Below, in pieces: positions 17,171 to 26,715 of a stretch of 39,626 nucleotides of DNA. The stretch comes from Dyella silvatica. GTDB taxonomy: Bacteria; Pseudomonadota; Gammaproteobacteria; Xanthomonadales; Rhodanobacteraceae. The notes below the pieces were generated by a model. The model made no database searches. It was not told where the DNA came from and saw only the letters and a list, made by a program, of their open reading frames with translations. The position numbers and the translations under genes are program-made. The stretch's first letter is position 1. Each line of letters starts with the position of its first letter. The stretch is from positions 1 through 39,626 of the forward strand of contig NZ_JAPDPE010000038.1 of the NCBI RefSeq assembly GCF_026283955.1, in the 5' to 3' direction.

Positions 17171-17186
17171 GGAGCAACGATGCTCC
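17171..17186. repeat. REP-like small palindrome
   Basis: GGAGCA-ACGA-TGCTCC, flanked on the minus strand as TGTGGGAGCATCGTTGCTCC, resembles the common REP/BIME palindromes of pseudomonads and xanthomonads. It is the only copy I see in the window, so the assignment is weak. Confidence 0.3.
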
Positions 17187-17270
17187 CACACCGGCCTGCC
17201 TTGGGCATCTGCCATGCGTCGTGGCTTATCGGGCTTGAGTTGAGCCTGGCGATGCCCCACTTGGCGCAGG

Positions 17271-17714
17271 CTACGCTGGCTCATCCTCGCTCAAGGCAAA
17301 GTCGCCGCGCTGGAAGGCCTGAAAAATCTCCCGGGCACGAGCCAAGTCGGCCTCGTAGACCAGCACCCGCACGCCACCGACCGCCTGGGTCAAAAAGGGG
17401 TTGGCCTGCAATAGATTCGCCTCCCCGGCGACGGTCGCAATACCCTCGGCATTCAACCTCGCGCAAAGAATATGCGCCTCGGTGGGCACCAGGAACCGGG
17501 TCAGGCAAACCACATCGCCACGACGCCTGTCGCCTCTATCCAGCTCATCCCGAGCAGGCTCAGCTAGCGGCAAGGCTACCTCGCGTGAAATCAATTCATC
17601 GCGCGCGACCTGCAGGGCCAGCTCAGTCATGTCGCCCGAAACGTATCGCCGAAGCAGCTCATCATCGGCCATCTGCTGAAATCGCTGTTGCAACACCGCC
17701 CGCTCAGCCGTCAT
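17271..17714 (-). CDS. DUF2007 domain protein
   Basis: 147 residues. The N-terminal half (QQRFQQMADDELLRRYVSGDMTELALQVARDELISR) is a helical stretch typical of proteins that sense or bind partners. The C-terminal half (VPTEAHILCARLNAEGIATVAGEANL...GGVRVLVYEADLARAREIF) is the DUF2007 signal-transducing-like fold related to PII. ATG 17714 has GGGGGA upstream. An upstream frame to 17819 is ignored. Function unknown. Confidence 0.8.
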   Translation of the reverse strand: MTAERAVLQQRFQQMADDELLRRYVSGDMTELALQVARDELISREVALPLAEPARDELDRGDRRRGDVVCLTRFLVPTEAHILCARLNAEGIATVAGEANLLQANPFLTQAVGGVRVLVYEADLARAREIFQAFQRGDFALSEDEPA

Positions 17715-17815
17715 GGCATCCCCCGCTAGTCGTGTCGGCGGAGTATCGCAGACAGCCACTGCATCGCCACAAGCCGCGACCGACGCACACCGAGCAGCGA
17801 TCGCCAAGCCCGCGC

Positions 17816-18709
17816 TCAAGCATCGGTGGCAAGCAAGGCGGCGTAGCCTTCGCGGGCATCCGGCCAGCGCGGCACGAATCCACTGTCGCGCAGACGTTGA
17901 TTGCGCAAACGCTTGCTACCCACTCCTGGCGGTGCCGGCCCCGCTGGCGGCAATGGCGCGTTGAGCAGACCAGCCAGGTGGTCATACAGCACATCCAGCG
18001 GTAACGGTGTGTTATCCGTGCCCAGGTACAGCGGCGAGGGTTGGGCCAGATCGAGCAGATGCACGATGGCCGCGGCGGCATCGTCGATGTGCATCCGATT
18101 GGCCCAGTGCAGCGTGTCTCGCGGTACGCGTAGCTGACCTGCACGCACGCGCTCCAGCAGTTGCAAACGCCCGGGCCCGTACAAACCCGAAAGGCGCAAG
18201 ACCACCGAGCTCACGGCTTGCTCGGCCAGCCAGCGTTCCGCCTCGAGCAATACGCTGCCATTGAATCCCAGCGGCGCCGGCGGCGTCTGTTCGTCGACCC
18301 AGTCATTGCCGTGTTCGCCGTACACCGCGCTCGATGAAACCAACAGAAAACGCCGCAGCGCCGTGCGGTCGAGGGCAGCCAGCAAATGACGCAAACCGTC
18401 GACAAAGACCGCGCGATAAGCCGCCTCGTCACGCGCTGCCGGCGTCGGCAAATAAACCACCGCGGTGAAACCAGCGGGCACATCGCGCAGCGTATCGGGC
18501 CGGGTCAGGTCAGCCGCCAGCCAGCGTATGCCGCTGTCGTCCATCGCCGGTGGCTGCCGGCGCAAAGCCCATACCTCGGTGCCTTGCGCCAGCAGCCGCT
18601 GCGCCACGCGCTGACCCAGATCGCCACAGCCCGCCAACAGCACACGCTGGGCCCGATCGGCGCCGGTTTGATCTTTTTGGGCCTGATCTTTTCTACTGCT
18701 AAAGTTCAC
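17816..18709 (-). CDS. Extended SDR / NAD-dependent epimerase-like protein
   Basis: 297 residues. Rossmann motif VLLAGCGDLGQRVAQ near residue 23, VVYLPTP, VSSSAVYGE, a Ser-x-Val-Leu-Leu-Glu-Ala-Glu motif in place of the usual YxxxK, and LRLSGLYGPGR. This is the YeeZ-like branch of atypical extended SDRs, where the catalytic Tyr/Lys is often altered, so enzymatic activity is uncertain. The start used is a GTG at 18709 with GAGGGA upstream, only 2 nt from the divergent aroK ATG. A GTG at 18643 just before the Rossmann motif is an alternative. The N-terminus contains a KDQ-AQ-KDQ repeat from a duplicated GATCTTTT-type sequence. Confidence 0.82.
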   Translation of the reverse strand: MNFSSRKDQAQKDQTGADRAQRVLLAGCGDLGQRVAQRLLAQGTEVWALRRQPPAMDDSGIRWLAADLTRPDTLRDVPAGFTAVVYLPTPAARDEAAYRAVFVDGLRHLLAALDRTALRRFLLVSSSAVYGEHGNDWVDEQTPPAPLGFNGSVLLEAERWLAEQAVSSVVLRLSGLYGPGRLQLLERVRAGQLRVPRDTLHWANRMHIDDAAAAIVHLLDLAQPSPLYLGTDNTPLPLDVLYDHLAGLLNAPLPPAGPAPPGVGSKRLRNQRLRDSGFVPRWPDAREGYAALLATDA

Positions 18710-18711
18710 GC

Positions 18712-19188
18712 ATGAATCCCTCGCATTATGGTCTGAGCTTTGTCGATCTCGATCAGGAAATCGAACAACACTGCGGCGTCAGCGTGCACACGGTCTTCGA
18801 GATCGAAGGCGAGGCCGGCTTTCGGCTGCGCGAAAGCGCCCTGCTCGACGAGTGCAGCCAGCGCCATGGGGTATTGCTGGCCACCGGCGCGGGCGCGGTG
18901 CTCGATCCGCTTAACCGCAAACACCTGATCGAACGCGGCTATGTCATCTGGCTGCAGGCCAGCGTCGAACAACAGCTTGAACGGCTGGCGCACGACACCC
19001 GCCGGCCGTTGCTGGCTGGCGATGATCGTCGCGGCAAGCTCGAAGCGATGGCGCAGATTCGCGCACCGCTTTACCGCGAGATCGCCGATCTGGCCATTCC
19101 CGGCGAGCATGAAGGGGTCAGCACCGCCAGCACGCGCAGCATCGCCCTGATCGATCAACATTGGCAGCGCCAGACCGCGTCCGCCTAG
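18712..19188 (+). CDS. aroK: Shikimate kinase lacking its P-loop
   Basis: 158 residues of shikimate kinase, which phosphorylates shikimate in aromatic amino acid synthesis, directly upstream of aroB as usual. Shikimate-binding residues are kept: Asp14 in FVDLDQEIE, Arg38 in GEAGFR, LID Arg98 in DTRRPLL, Arg117 in IRAPLY. But the protein goes from MNPSH straight to YGLSFVDLD. The ATP-binding GxxGxGKS loop and its helix, normally between these, are missing (about 20-24 residues). No upstream frame encodes it. The GGG loop also reads GAG (59-61). As written the enzyme could not bind ATP normally. It is either a lesion, an assembly error, or a protein with another role. A second shikimate kinase would be needed. 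Confidence 0.85.
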   Translation: MNPSHYGLSFVDLDQEIEQHCGVSVHTVFEIEGEAGFRLRESALLDECSQRHGVLLATGAGAVLDPLNRKHLIERGYVIWLQASVEQQLERLAHDTRRPLLAGDDRRGKLEAMAQIRAPLYREIADLAIPGEHEGVSTASTRSIALIDQHWQRQTASA

Positions 19189-19198
19189 GAACCAACGC

Positions 19199-20302
19199 AT
19201 GACCACCGCCACCGCCCACAGCACTCGCCACATCGACGTCGTACTCGGCGCACGCAGCTATCCGGTATCGATCGGCCAGGGCTTGCTTGGCGACCCCGGC
19301 CACTGGCGCCACGCCTTGCGCGGACGCCACGTGCTGGTGATCAGCAATCGCACCGTCGCGCCGCTTTATCTGGACCGCGTCATGGCCGGGCTGGATGGCC
19401 TGCAGGCATCGTCGTTTTTGATCGACGACGGCGAAGCCCACAAAACCTTCGCCAATGTCGGCCACGCGCTGACTGCCCTGGCCCAACTGGGCGCCACCCG
19501 TGACGCCTGCATCATCGCCCTGGGTGGCGGCGTGGTCGGCGACCTCGCCGGCTTTACCGCGGCCTGCTGGATGCGCGGCATCGATTTCATCCAGATGCCG
19601 ACGACCTTATTGGCGATGGTCGATTCCTCGGTCGGCGGCAAAACCGGGGTCAACCTTCCGGCAGGCAAAAACCTGGTCGGTGCGTTTCATCAACCGCGCG
19701 CGGTGATTGCCGACATCGACACCCTCGCCAGCCTGCCCCAGCGCGAATACTGCGCCGGCCTGGCCGAAGTGGTGAAAGGCGCGGCCATCGGCGATATCGA
19801 GTTCTTCCACTGGCTGGAGCAGCACGCCGATGCCTTGGCCGCACGCGACACAGCCACCCTGATCGAAGCCATTGCGCGCAAGGTGCGCTACAAGGCCGGC
19901 GTGGTCGCACGCGACGAAACCGAGCAAGGCGAACGTGCGCTACTCAACCTCGGCCATAGCTTTGGCCATGCGCTGGAAACGGCCGGCAAATACACCGCGC
20001 TGCTGCACGGCGAAGGCGTGGCCATCGGCATGTTGCTGGCGGCCAGGCTGTCCGAGCGCCTGGGCATGAGTGGCGCCGCCGACACCGCCCGCTTGCAGCG
20101 GCTGCTGCAACAACTAAGCCTGCCCACGACCATCCCGCCCGGCATGCAAGCGCAAGCTTTGCTGGCGCTGATGCACCTGGACAAAAAGAACCTGGCGGGC
20201 ACGCTGCGGCTGATTCTATGGCGCGGCATCGGCCAGGCCGAAATCGTCAGCGGGGTGGACGAGGCCCAGGTACTGGCCGTGCTGCGCGAAAACACCCGGT
20301 AA
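19199..20302 (+). CDS. aroB: 3-dehydroquinate synthase
   Basis: 367 residues, complete. It converts DAHP to 3-dehydroquinate (NAD+ and divalent metal), second step of the shikimate pathway. Seen: [25 protein letters not shown] (NAD site), [18 protein letters not shown], the metal ligands in GLAEVVKGA (Glu), [11 protein letters not shown] (His) and [11 protein letters not shown] (His), and MHLDKKN. The start has AGGAA upstream and lies 10 nt after aroK, a standard aroKB operon. Confidence 0.97.
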   Translation: MTTATAHSTRHIDVVLGARSYPVSIGQGLLGDPGHWRHALRGRHVLVISNRTVAPLYLDRVMAGLDGLQASSFLIDDGEAHKTFANVGHALTALAQLGATRDACIIALGGGVVGDLAGFTAACWMRGIDFIQMPTTLLAMVDSSVGGKTGVNLPAGKNLVGAFHQPRAVIADIDTLASLPQREYCAGLAEVVKGAAIGDIEFFHWLEQHADALAARDTATLIEAIARKVRYKAGVVARDETEQGERALLNLGHSFGHALETAGKYTALLHGEGVAIGMLLAARLSERLGMSGAADTARLQRLLQQLSLPTTIPPGMQAQALLALMHLDKKNLAGTLRLILWRGIGQAEIVSGVDEAQVLAVLRENTR

Positions 20303-20335
20303 CGCCGCACCCTATCGCTCAAGGAAGCAGCACCG

Positions 20336-20833
20336 ATGATGCGCCTGATGGCCTTGTTGGCACTGGCATGGGTGGCCGCCAGCCACGCTGAAGAACGCAA
20401 ACAAGCGGATTTCGCGGACTATCGCGCCACCACGCATCACCGCGGCATCGCAGCCAGGCCGCTCTTGCGCACGGCCCAGGACCGGCTCTACCGAAGCCGC
20501 ATCGGCGAGGCCGCCAGCACCGGCCGGGTGAATTTCGCCGGCCACTACATCCTCACGGCCATCGGCTGCGGCGCCAGCTGCATCATGGTGTTCGCCCTGG
20601 ACGCCGACACCGGGCAGGTCGATTGGCTGCCTTTTAGCGTCAGCCAGGGCGTGGATGACAACGGCTTCGACACCGATATCCCGCCCTTAGATTTTCGCCA
20701 GGACAGCCGTTTGCTGATCGTCGCCGGCAGCCGTGACGAACACGGCCACGGCCTTTATCGCTACGTCTTAGAGCACGACCGGTTCCGCTTATTGAGCGCC
20801 CGCGAAGACCGGCCAAGCGGCCCCGGCGAGTAA
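20336..20833 (+). CDS. Secreted protein of unknown function
   Basis: 165 residues starting with a Sec-type signal (about 1-18, MMRLMALLALAWVAASHA, cleavage likely after AxxSHA). The mature part holds a conserved-looking core GRVNFAGHYILTAIGCGASC (with two cysteines four residues apart) and a beta-rich tail. I recall similar FAGHY...GCGxxC cores in unnamed exported proteins of other proteobacteria, but no function. AAGGA precedes the ATG. It follows aroB by 33 nt and may be read through from it. Confidence 0.7.
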   Translation: MMRLMALLALAWVAASHAEERKQADFADYRATTHHRGIAARPLLRTAQDRLYRSRIGEAASTGRVNFAGHYILTAIGCGASCIMVFALDADTGQVDWLPFSVSQGVDDNGFDTDIPPLDFRQDSRLLIVAGSRDEHGHGLYRYVLEHDRFRLLSAREDRPSGPGE

Positions 20834-20941
20834 AACCGGCGCCGCCGGGCTGCCTGCGACATCGGCAGGCTCGCTACTGCTTCGCCGGCCTTCTAGAATG
20901 GCCCGTTCGCAGCACCTTGTGCCGCCCTAAAAACCGAGTTC

Positions 20942-21202
20942 ATGCGCACCTACTTGCAAACCGTGCCTGCCGCTAGCGAAGCGCCACGTTATGTCCAGAT
21001 CGTGCTTGAGCAGGATTTGCTCGGCGGCTGGACGCTTTACCGCGAAAGCGGAGTCCAAGGGGGCCGCGCCACCCTCAAGCGCGACCAATACCTGGAACGC
21101 GACGATGCCATTGCCGCGTTCGAGAAGGCGCGCGATGCACAAATCAAACGCGGTTTTCGCGTGATGTTTAGCCAGGGCATGGACGGCCCGCATGGACGTT
21201 GA
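20942..21202 (+). CDS. WGR-domain small protein
   Basis: 86 residues with the fold and pattern of a WGR domain ([23 protein letters not shown]...[33 protein letters not shown]). The signature WGR itself is degenerate (ESG), as in several single-domain bacterial members. Such proteins are presumed to bind nucleic acid. Its stop lies 1 nt before the hemE ATG at 21204, so the two are coupled. Confidence 0.8.
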   Translation: MRTYLQTVPAASEAPRYVQIVLEQDLLGGWTLYRESGVQGGRATLKRDQYLERDDAIAAFEKARDAQIKRGFRVMFSQGMDGPHGR

Positions 21203-21203
21203 T

Positions 21204-22292
21204 ATGACTGATTCAAGCAAGCCCGACGCACTGAAAAACGATCGCTTTCTGCGCGCCCTGCGCCGCGAACCCACCGACACCACGCCCATTTGGGTGATGC
21301 GCCAGGCCGGCCGCTATCTGCCGGAGTACCGCGCCACCCGCGAGCGCGCTGGCCACTTCATGGCGCTGGCGCAAAACCCGCAGCTGGCTTGCGAAGTCAC
21401 CCTGCAGCCGCTGGAGCGCTTCGATCTCGATGCGGCGATTCTGTTCTCCGATATTCTCACCATCCCCGACGCCATGGGCCTGGGGCTGTCGTTCGCCCAG
21501 GGCGAAGGCCCGCAGTTCGCCCGGCCGGTACGCAGCAAGGCCGAGATCGAGCGCCTGAGCGTGCCCGACATGGACGGCGAGCTGCGCTACGTGATGGATG
21601 CGCTGCGGCTGATCCGCCAGGAGCTGCATGGCAGGGTGCCGCTGATCGGCTTCTCCGGTAGCCCCTGGACCCTGGCCTGCTACATGGTCGAAGGCCAGGG
21701 CTCGCGCGATTTCGCCACGCTCAAGGCGATGTGCTGGAACGAACCGGCGCTGGCACACAAGCTGCTCGACACCCTGGCCCGATCGGTAGCGGCTTACCTG
21801 ATCGCCCAGGCCGCCGCCGGTGCGCAGGCGCTGATGGTGTTCGATACCTGGGGCGGTTTGCTCGGCCCGGCGTCGTTCCGCGAATTCTCGCTGCGCTATA
21901 TGGCGCAAGTCGTCGACTTGTTGAAAGCCGATGCGCATAGCCGCGAACTGCCGGTCATCCTGTTCTCCAAGGGGGCGCACCGCCAGCTCGCCGCGCTGGC
22001 CGACACCGGCTGCACCGGCCTGGGCGTGGACTGGACCATCGATCTCAAGGATGCCCGCGAAGCGGTCGGCGGGCGCGTCTCGCTGCAAGGCAACCTCGAC
22101 CCTTCGGTGCTGCGCGCCAACCCCGACGTCATTCGCCGCGAAGCCCGTGCCGTGCTCGACAGCTACGGCAACCACCCCGGCCATGTGTTCAATCTCGGCC
22201 ACGGCATCACTCCCGAAGTCGATCCGGAGCATGTCAAGGTGCTGGTCGATGAAGTGCATGCCTACGGACGCCAATTACGTAGCGCGAACTAG
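21204..22292 (+). CDS. hemE: Uroporphyrinogen decarboxylase
   Basis: 362 residues; decarboxylates uroporphyrinogen III to coproporphyrinogen III in heme synthesis. Complete motifs: [16 protein letters not shown] (substrate arginines), [12 protein letters not shown] (catalytic Asp), [37 protein letters not shown]. An in-frame ATG at 21192 would add 4 residues and overlap the WGR gene. The 21204 start, one base after that gene's stop, is preferred but the choice is open. Confidence 0.96.
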   Translation: MTDSSKPDALKNDRFLRALRREPTDTTPIWVMRQAGRYLPEYRATRERAGHFMALAQNPQLACEVTLQPLERFDLDAAILFSDILTIPDAMGLGLSFAQGEGPQFARPVRSKAEIERLSVPDMDGELRYVMDALRLIRQELHGRVPLIGFSGSPWTLACYMVEGQGSRDFATLKAMCWNEPALAHKLLDTLARSVAAYLIAQAAAGAQALMVFDTWGGLLGPASFREFSLRYMAQVVDLLKADAHSRELPVILFSKGAHRQLAALADTGCTGLGVDWTIDLKDAREAVGGRVSLQGNLDPSVLRANPDVIRREARAVLDSYGNHPGHVFNLGHGITPEVDPEHVKVLVDEVHAYGRQLRSAN

Positions 22293-22308
22293 CGCCACCG
22301 GCATGGCT

Positions 22309-22356
22309 TGCGTCACGGCTTCTCTCACGGCTTTTCTAGGGACAAACCGTGACGCA
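22309..22356. other. Inverted repeat after hemE
   Basis: TGCGTCACGG (22309-22318) pairs perfectly with CCGTGACGCA (22347-22356), with GCAT/ATGC extending the stem outside a small bulge. The 28-nt loop contains another TCACGG. It lies 17 nt after the hemE stop and 56 nt before the next ATG. It could end the hemE transcript or be a regulator-binding dyad. There is no T-run. Confidence 0.4.
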
Positions 22357-22411
22357 TGATGCGCCTACCCGGCAGTGACGCCGGGGGATATCGGCAAGGG
22401 GAAGGTCCGTC

Positions 22412-23197
22412 ATGAGCGAGCAGAATCCATACAGCGCACCGGTCAGCGCCTTGAGCGGCGACGGCGTACTGGAGCGCGAGCGCAGCTACCGCTATCAACC
22501 ACTGGACTCACTTAACCGCCCCCTGCGCGGCTTGCTGATTGCCACCATCGCCATGCTTGGCATCACCATGCTTACCTTGGCCTACCAGTGGTGGACCTTG
22601 CAGCGCCTGGTCGACCATCAATACGCGTCAGACTCCATCATGCGCAGCACGGCGCACTTCAGCGACCGGTTGTTTGCCAGTGCCTCCGGCTTTCTCGCCT
22701 TGATCCACACCGCCGCCTACATCTTCGGCGGCATGTGGATTTATCGCGCCGCGTGCAACGTGCGCGCACTCGGCGCCCAAGGCCTGGACGACAGCCCGGG
22801 CTGGGCGGTGGGTTGGTACTTCATTCCGTTTGCCGGGCTGGTCATGCCCTTTCGCGCCATGCGGCAAATCTGGGCAGGCAGCCTGGCACCGCGGCAGTGG
22901 CGAAAACTGCCCACGCCGGGTTTGCTGCGCTGGTGGTGGGGCCTGTGGCTTGGCATCAATCTCTTTGGCATGGTCGTCGGCTTCTTCGTCGCCCGCGCCA
23001 AACTGCACAGCTCGGATATCCCGGGCCTGATCCAGGGCGTACAGCTGAGCATGCTCAATTACCTGCTCAGCATCGGCGCCTGCGCGCTGTTCCTCACCGT
23101 GGTGACGCGCATGGCGCAGATGCAGGCCAAACAACACCTGGCGATGACCCCGCCGGCATTGCCGGTCAGCAAGTGGCCAGAGCCCTCGATCGCCTGA
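22412..23197 (+). CDS. DUF4328 membrane protein
   Basis: 261 residues, about five to six predicted membrane helices, with the DUF4328 pattern: YRPLDSLNRPLRGLL-type entry, FGGMWIYRAACNVRALG, SPGWAVGWYFIPFAGLVMPFRAMRQIW and RWWWGLWL. Function unknown; related proteins sit in the inner membrane. The N-terminus (SEQNPYSAPVSAL) is the short leader often seen before such domains. AGGGGAAGG lies upstream of the ATG. Confidence 0.85.
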   Translation: MSEQNPYSAPVSALSGDGVLERERSYRYQPLDSLNRPLRGLLIATIAMLGITMLTLAYQWWTLQRLVDHQYASDSIMRSTAHFSDRLFASASGFLALIHTAAYIFGGMWIYRAACNVRALGAQGLDDSPGWAVGWYFIPFAGLVMPFRAMRQIWAGSLAPRQWRKLPTPGLLRWWWGLWLGINLFGMVVGFFVARAKLHSSDIPGLIQGVQLSMLNYLLSIGACALFLTVVTRMAQMQAKQHLAMTPPALPVSKWPEPSIA

Positions 23198-23277
23198 GCC
23201 GCGCCACGATTCAAGGCTGACCCAGCCACGCATCCATGCCGGCCCGGGCGAGCTTGACCCCGGCCGGCGCCGTCTTT

Positions 23278-23307
23278 TTGGCAGCCTGTGCCCGGCCCCC
23301 GTACAAT
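23278..23307 (+). promoter_or_regulatory. Likely sigma-70 promoter of valS
   Basis: TTGGCA (23278-23283) and TACAAT (23302-23307) are 18 nt apart, 44 nt before the valS ATG. Five of six positions match the consensus in each box. Confidence 0.55.
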
Positions 23308-23350
23308 TGCGCTCTTTCGCCGCATTCAGCGCGCCACCGCGAGCCCCCTG

Positions 23351-26182
23351 ATGGACAAGAGTTTCGAGCCCCGCCAAATCGAGTCGAAGTGGTATGCACG
23401 CTGGGAAGCCAGCGGCGACTTCCGGCCTACGGGGCATGGCGTGCCGTACAGCATTCTGTTGCCGCCACCGAACGTCACCGGCACCTTGCACATGGGGCAT
23501 GCATTCCAGCAGACCGTGATGGACATGCTGACCCGCTATCACCATATGCGTGGCTGCAACACGCTATGGCAGGTAGGCACCGATCACGCCGGCATCGCCA
23601 CGCAGAAAATCGTCGAGAACCAGCTTGCCGTCGAAGGCAAGACGCGCCATGACCTCGGTCGCGAGCCGTTTATCGAGCGCGTCTGGCAGTGGAAAGAAGA
23701 ATCCGGTTCGACCATCACCAACCAGATGCGCCGCCTCGGTGTCGCCGCCGACTGGTCGCGTGAGCGCTTCACCATGGACGAAGGGCTTTCGTCCGCCGTG
23801 CGCAAAGTGTTTATCGACTGGTACCGCGCCGGGCTGATTTACCGCGGCAATCGCCTGGTGAACTGGGACCCGGTGCTGGGCACCGCCGTGTCCGACCTGG
23901 AAGTGAACAACGTCGAACGCGACGGCCACATGTGGTCGATCCGCTATCTCACCGCCGATGGCAGCGACAGCCTGGTGGTAGCCACCACGCGTCCGGAAAC
24001 CATGCTCGGCGACGTTGCCGTGGCCGTGCATCCGGACGACGAGCGCTATCGGCACTTGATCGGCAAGCAACTGCATTTGCCGCTGACTGGTCGCGAGATT
24101 CCGATCATTGCCGACGACTACGTCGACAAAGATTTCGGCACCGGCTGCGTCAAGATCACCCCGGCGCACGACTTCAACGACTATGCCATCGGCCAGCGCC
24201 ACAACCTGACCCCGATCGATATTTTCACCCTCGACGCCAAGGTCAACGACAACGCACCCGAAAAATATCGTGGCCTCGATCGCTACGAGGCACGCAAAGC
24301 CGTGCTCGCCGACCTGGAAGCCTCCGGCCTGCTGGTCGAAACCAAGCCGCACAAATTGCAGGTGCCGGTGAGTCAGCGCTCCGATGCGGTGATCGAGCCG
24401 ATGCTGACCGACCAATGGTTTGTCGACCTTACCTCCGACGTCCAGAAAGATGGACGTCCAGGCGGCCGCAAGGCGATTACCGAACCGGCGCTGGATGCGG
24501 TCCGTTCCGGCGAAATCAAATTCGTTCCGGATAACTGGAGCACCACCTATACGCAATGGCTGGACAACATCCAGGACTGGTGCATCAGCCGCCAGCTGTG
24601 GTGGGGCCACCGCATTCCGGCGTGGTACGACGAGGCTGGCAATATTTTTGTCGGCGACGACGAAGCCGATGCTCGCGCCCATGCCGGCACCACCCCCGTA
24701 GGCGCACTGCGCCAAGACGATGATGTGCTCGACACCTGGTTCAGCTCGGCACTGTGGCCGTTCTCGACCATGGGCTGGCCCGCCAACGGCCCGGTGAAAA
24801 ACGAAAAAGGCGAGATCGTCGCCAACTGGGAAAACGACAAGGTTTTCCTGCCCAGCGCGGTGCTAGTCACCGGCTTCGACATCATCTTCTTCTGGGTTGC
24901 CCGCATGGTCATGGCAACCAAATATTTCACCGGCCTGGCACCCTTCCGCGAGGTGTACATCAACGCCATCGTGCGCGATGCCGAAGGCCAGAAGATGTCC
25001 AAATCCAAGGGCAATACGCTCGATCCACTGGATTTGATCGACGGCATCGAACGCGAGCCGCTGGTGGAAAAATCGACCAAGTCGCTGCTGATTCCGCAGG
25101 TGCGCGAGAAGGTCGAAAAACGCATCCGCAAGGATTACCCCGACGGCATTCCAGCGATCGGCACCGACGCACTGCGCTTCACCTTTGCGGCACTGGCCAG
25201 CTACAGCCGCACGATCAACTTCGACATCAAGCGCGCCGAGGGCTACAAGGCGTTTTGCAACAAGCTGTGGAATGCCGCCCGCTTCGTGTTGATGAACCTG
25301 CCCGAAGGCGAAATCCCCGCACCGGCCGGCGCCCCCGTGACCGAAGCCGAACGCTGGATCCTCACCCGCCTCAAGCAAACCCTGGTTGAAGTCGAGCAAT
25401 ACTTCGTCACTTATCGCTTCGATCTGCTGGCGCAGACGCTTTACGAATTCACCTGGAACGAATACTGCGACTGGTTCCTGGAACTGTCCAAACCCGCCTT
25501 GAACGGCGACGACAGCGCCGCTGTCGCCTCGACCCGGCACACCTTGCTGGTGGTGCTGGAAACCGTGTTGCGCGCGTTGCATCCGTTGATCCCCTTTATC
25601 ACCGAGGAAATCTGGCAGGCGGTCGGCCCCAAGCTGGGCCTGTCCAGCGCAAGCAATCTGCTGCAACGCCCCTGGCCGGATGCTGCGTCCATTCCCACCG
25701 ACGATGCGGCCAGCGCCGAAATCGAATGGTTCAAGAATGTACTCAGCGGCGTCCGCCGCATCCGTGCGGAAATGAACATCGCGCCCGGCAAAACTATTCC
25801 GTTGCTGCTGGCCGATGGCGATGCCAACGATCGCCTGCGTGTCGCCAAGTTTGCTACGCAGATCAGCTTTCTCGCTCGCGTCGAGGCGCCGCAATGGATT
25901 GAATCCGGCGCGAACGAACCTTCCGCGGCGGCGGCGGTGGTGGGTTCGTTACGGGTGTTGATTCCGCTGGAGGGCTTGATCGATCTTGCTGCCGAAAAAG
26001 CGCGATTGGCTAAGGAGATCGGCCGCATCGAAACGGAAATCAAGAAGTGCGAGGGCAAGCTTGGCAATGCCAATTTCGTGGCTAATGCGCCGGCGGAGGT
26101 GGTGACGCAAGAGCGTCAGCGTATTACGGATTGGAATGTGCAGCTTTCGGCGTTGCGCGAGCAGGCGCAGAAGTTGGGGTGA
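23351..26182 (+). CDS. valS: Valyl-tRNA synthetase
   Basis: 943 residues, full length. Class I aminoacyl-tRNA synthetase: N-terminal [18 protein letters not shown]-type motif [14 protein letters not shown], editing (CP1) domain with [10 protein letters not shown] and [32 protein letters not shown] in [14 protein letters not shown], anticodon-binding helices, and the C-terminal coiled-coil arm typical of ValRS ([20 protein letters not shown]...[13 protein letters not shown]). ATG 23351 is chosen because the protein begins there in the family and the promoter lies just upstream. Confidence 0.98.
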   Translation: MDKSFEPRQIESKWYARWEASGDFRPTGHGVPYSILLPPPNVTGTLHMGHAFQQTVMDMLTRYHHMRGCNTLWQVGTDHAGIATQKIVENQLAVEGKTRHDLGREPFIERVWQWKEESGSTITNQMRRLGVAADWSRERFTMDEGLSSAVRKVFIDWYRAGLIYRGNRLVNWDPVLGTAVSDLEVNNVERDGHMWSIRYLTADGSDSLVVATTRPETMLGDVAVAVHPDDERYRHLIGKQLHLPLTGREIPIIADDYVDKDFGTGCVKITPAHDFNDYAIGQRHNLTPIDIFTLDAKVNDNAPEKYRGLDRYEARKAVLADLEASGLLVETKPHKLQVPVSQRSDAVIEPMLTDQWFVDLTSDVQKDGRPGGRKAITEPALDAVRSGEIKFVPDNWSTTYTQWLDNIQDWCISRQLWWGHRIPAWYDEAGNIFVGDDEADARAHAGTTPVGALRQDDDVLDTWFSSALWPFSTMGWPANGPVKNEKGEIVANWENDKVFLPSAVLVTGFDIIFFWVARMVMATKYFTGLAPFREVYINAIVRDAEGQKMSKSKGNTLDPLDLIDGIEREPLVEKSTKSLLIPQVREKVEKRIRKDYPDGIPAIGTDALRFTFAALASYSRTINFDIKRAEGYKAFCNKLWNAARFVLMNLPEGEIPAPAGAPVTEAERWILTRLKQTLVEVEQYFVTYRFDLLAQTLYEFTWNEYCDWFLELSKPALNGDDSAAVASTRHTLLVVLETVLRALHPLIPFITEEIWQAVGPKLGLSSASNLLQRPWPDAASIPTDDAASAEIEWFKNVLSGVRRIRAEMNIAPGKTIPLLLADGDANDRLRVAKFATQISFLARVEAPQWIESGANEPSAAAAVVGSLRVLIPLEGLIDLAAEKARLAKEIGRIETEIKKCEGKLGNANFVANAPAEVVTQERQRITDWNVQLSALREQAQKLG

Positions 26183-26190
26183 TGCCTATG

Positions 26191-26223
26191 GGCGGGGGCT
26201 GTTTTTTGTGCCTCCGCTTTTTT
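26191..26223 (+). terminator. Rho-independent terminator of valS
   Basis: GCGGGGGC (26192-26199) pairs with GCCTCCGC (26210-26217, one G-U), followed at once by six Ts (26218-26223). It lies 9 nt after the valS stop. Confidence 0.8.
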
Positions 26224-26250
26224 AGGTGTTGCGCGCTGGCTCGTGATGTC

Positions 26251-26376
26251 GCGAGCTGGTCGCCTGCGGCGGGCTTTCTCGCTTGCTTGCAGTGATAGCG
26301 CGAACTGGTTCGCCTGCGGCGGGCTTTCGCTTATGGGTGAGATATCGCGAGCTGGCTCGCCTGCGGCGGGCTTTCG
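26251..26376. repeat. Three tandem units at the end of copy A
   Basis: Units begin at 26251, 26300 and 26347 (period 47-49), each GCGA[G/A]CTGG-x-TCGC followed by CTGCGGCGGGCTTTC. Copies B and C carry only one. Units 2 and 3 form GCGAA/TTCGC and GCGAG/CTCGC stems with a CTGG loop, a paired change A-T to G-C. Unit 1 has lost one base of the stem. Confidence 0.8.
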
Positions 26377-26715
26377 AACTCCTGCCGGAGTCCGAGTCAC
26401 TTTCTCTTGCGTGGCCAAGAGAAAGTAACCAAAGAGAAAGCCACCCCCATGCCGCGCTCTCCGGGCATCCTGCCCTACGAGTGCGTGAGGCTGGGTCGGG
26501 CTTTTCGACAGGGCTCCTGCCCTGGCAAAAAGGCATCGACATCCGTGTCGATGCCCCTGCAGGCCTGTCGTCCCAGCCTCACCGCGGCAAAGGGGGCCCA
26601 AGAGCAGCGCGCGTCGTGCGCGCACTCGGGTGCGACTGCATGCAGTCGCTGAGGTGGTGGGGTTTGGTGTTATCAGGCGGCGCTGCTTTGCTTCCTCCCC
26701 TGCTGGCAGGGGAGG
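26251..26715 (-). repeat. Structured intergenic repeat, copy A (inverted)
   Basis: Same element as copies B and C but in the opposite orientation. Read on the minus strand it has: a C-rich palindrome (CCTCCCCTGC/GCAGGGGAGG, 26694-26715), hairpin 1 (GGCATCGACA/TGTCGATGCC, 26532-26555), hairpin 2 around CAGGGC-AGGA-GCCCTG (26502-26531), hairpin 3 with GTTACTTTCTCTTG/CAAGAGAAAGTGAC (26396-26429), and the terminal unit, here present three times (26251-26376). Frames running through it, including one of over 200 codons on the minus strand, are judged spurious because the same sequence recurs elsewhere without conserved reading frame. Confidence 0.85.

Noticed and set aside
18660-18710. T-rich stretch before aroK as a terminator
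   Set aside because: GATCTTTTTGGGCCTGATCTTTT is a direct repeat without a stem, and it lies inside the divergent SDR reading frame.
21213-22274. 353-codon minus-strand frame across hemE
   Set aside because: Exact antisense shadow of hemE, no recognisable domain, no ribosome site.
24863-25894. 343-codon open frame on the minus strand inside valS
   Set aside because: It lies antisense to a complete valyl-tRNA synthetase, has biased low-complexity composition, and is a by-product of GC-rich codon use.
26251-26376. CRISPR-like array (three regularly spaced repeats)
   Set aside because: Units are contiguous hairpins with 15-20 bp gaps of no spacer character, only three in number, and no cas genes are near.
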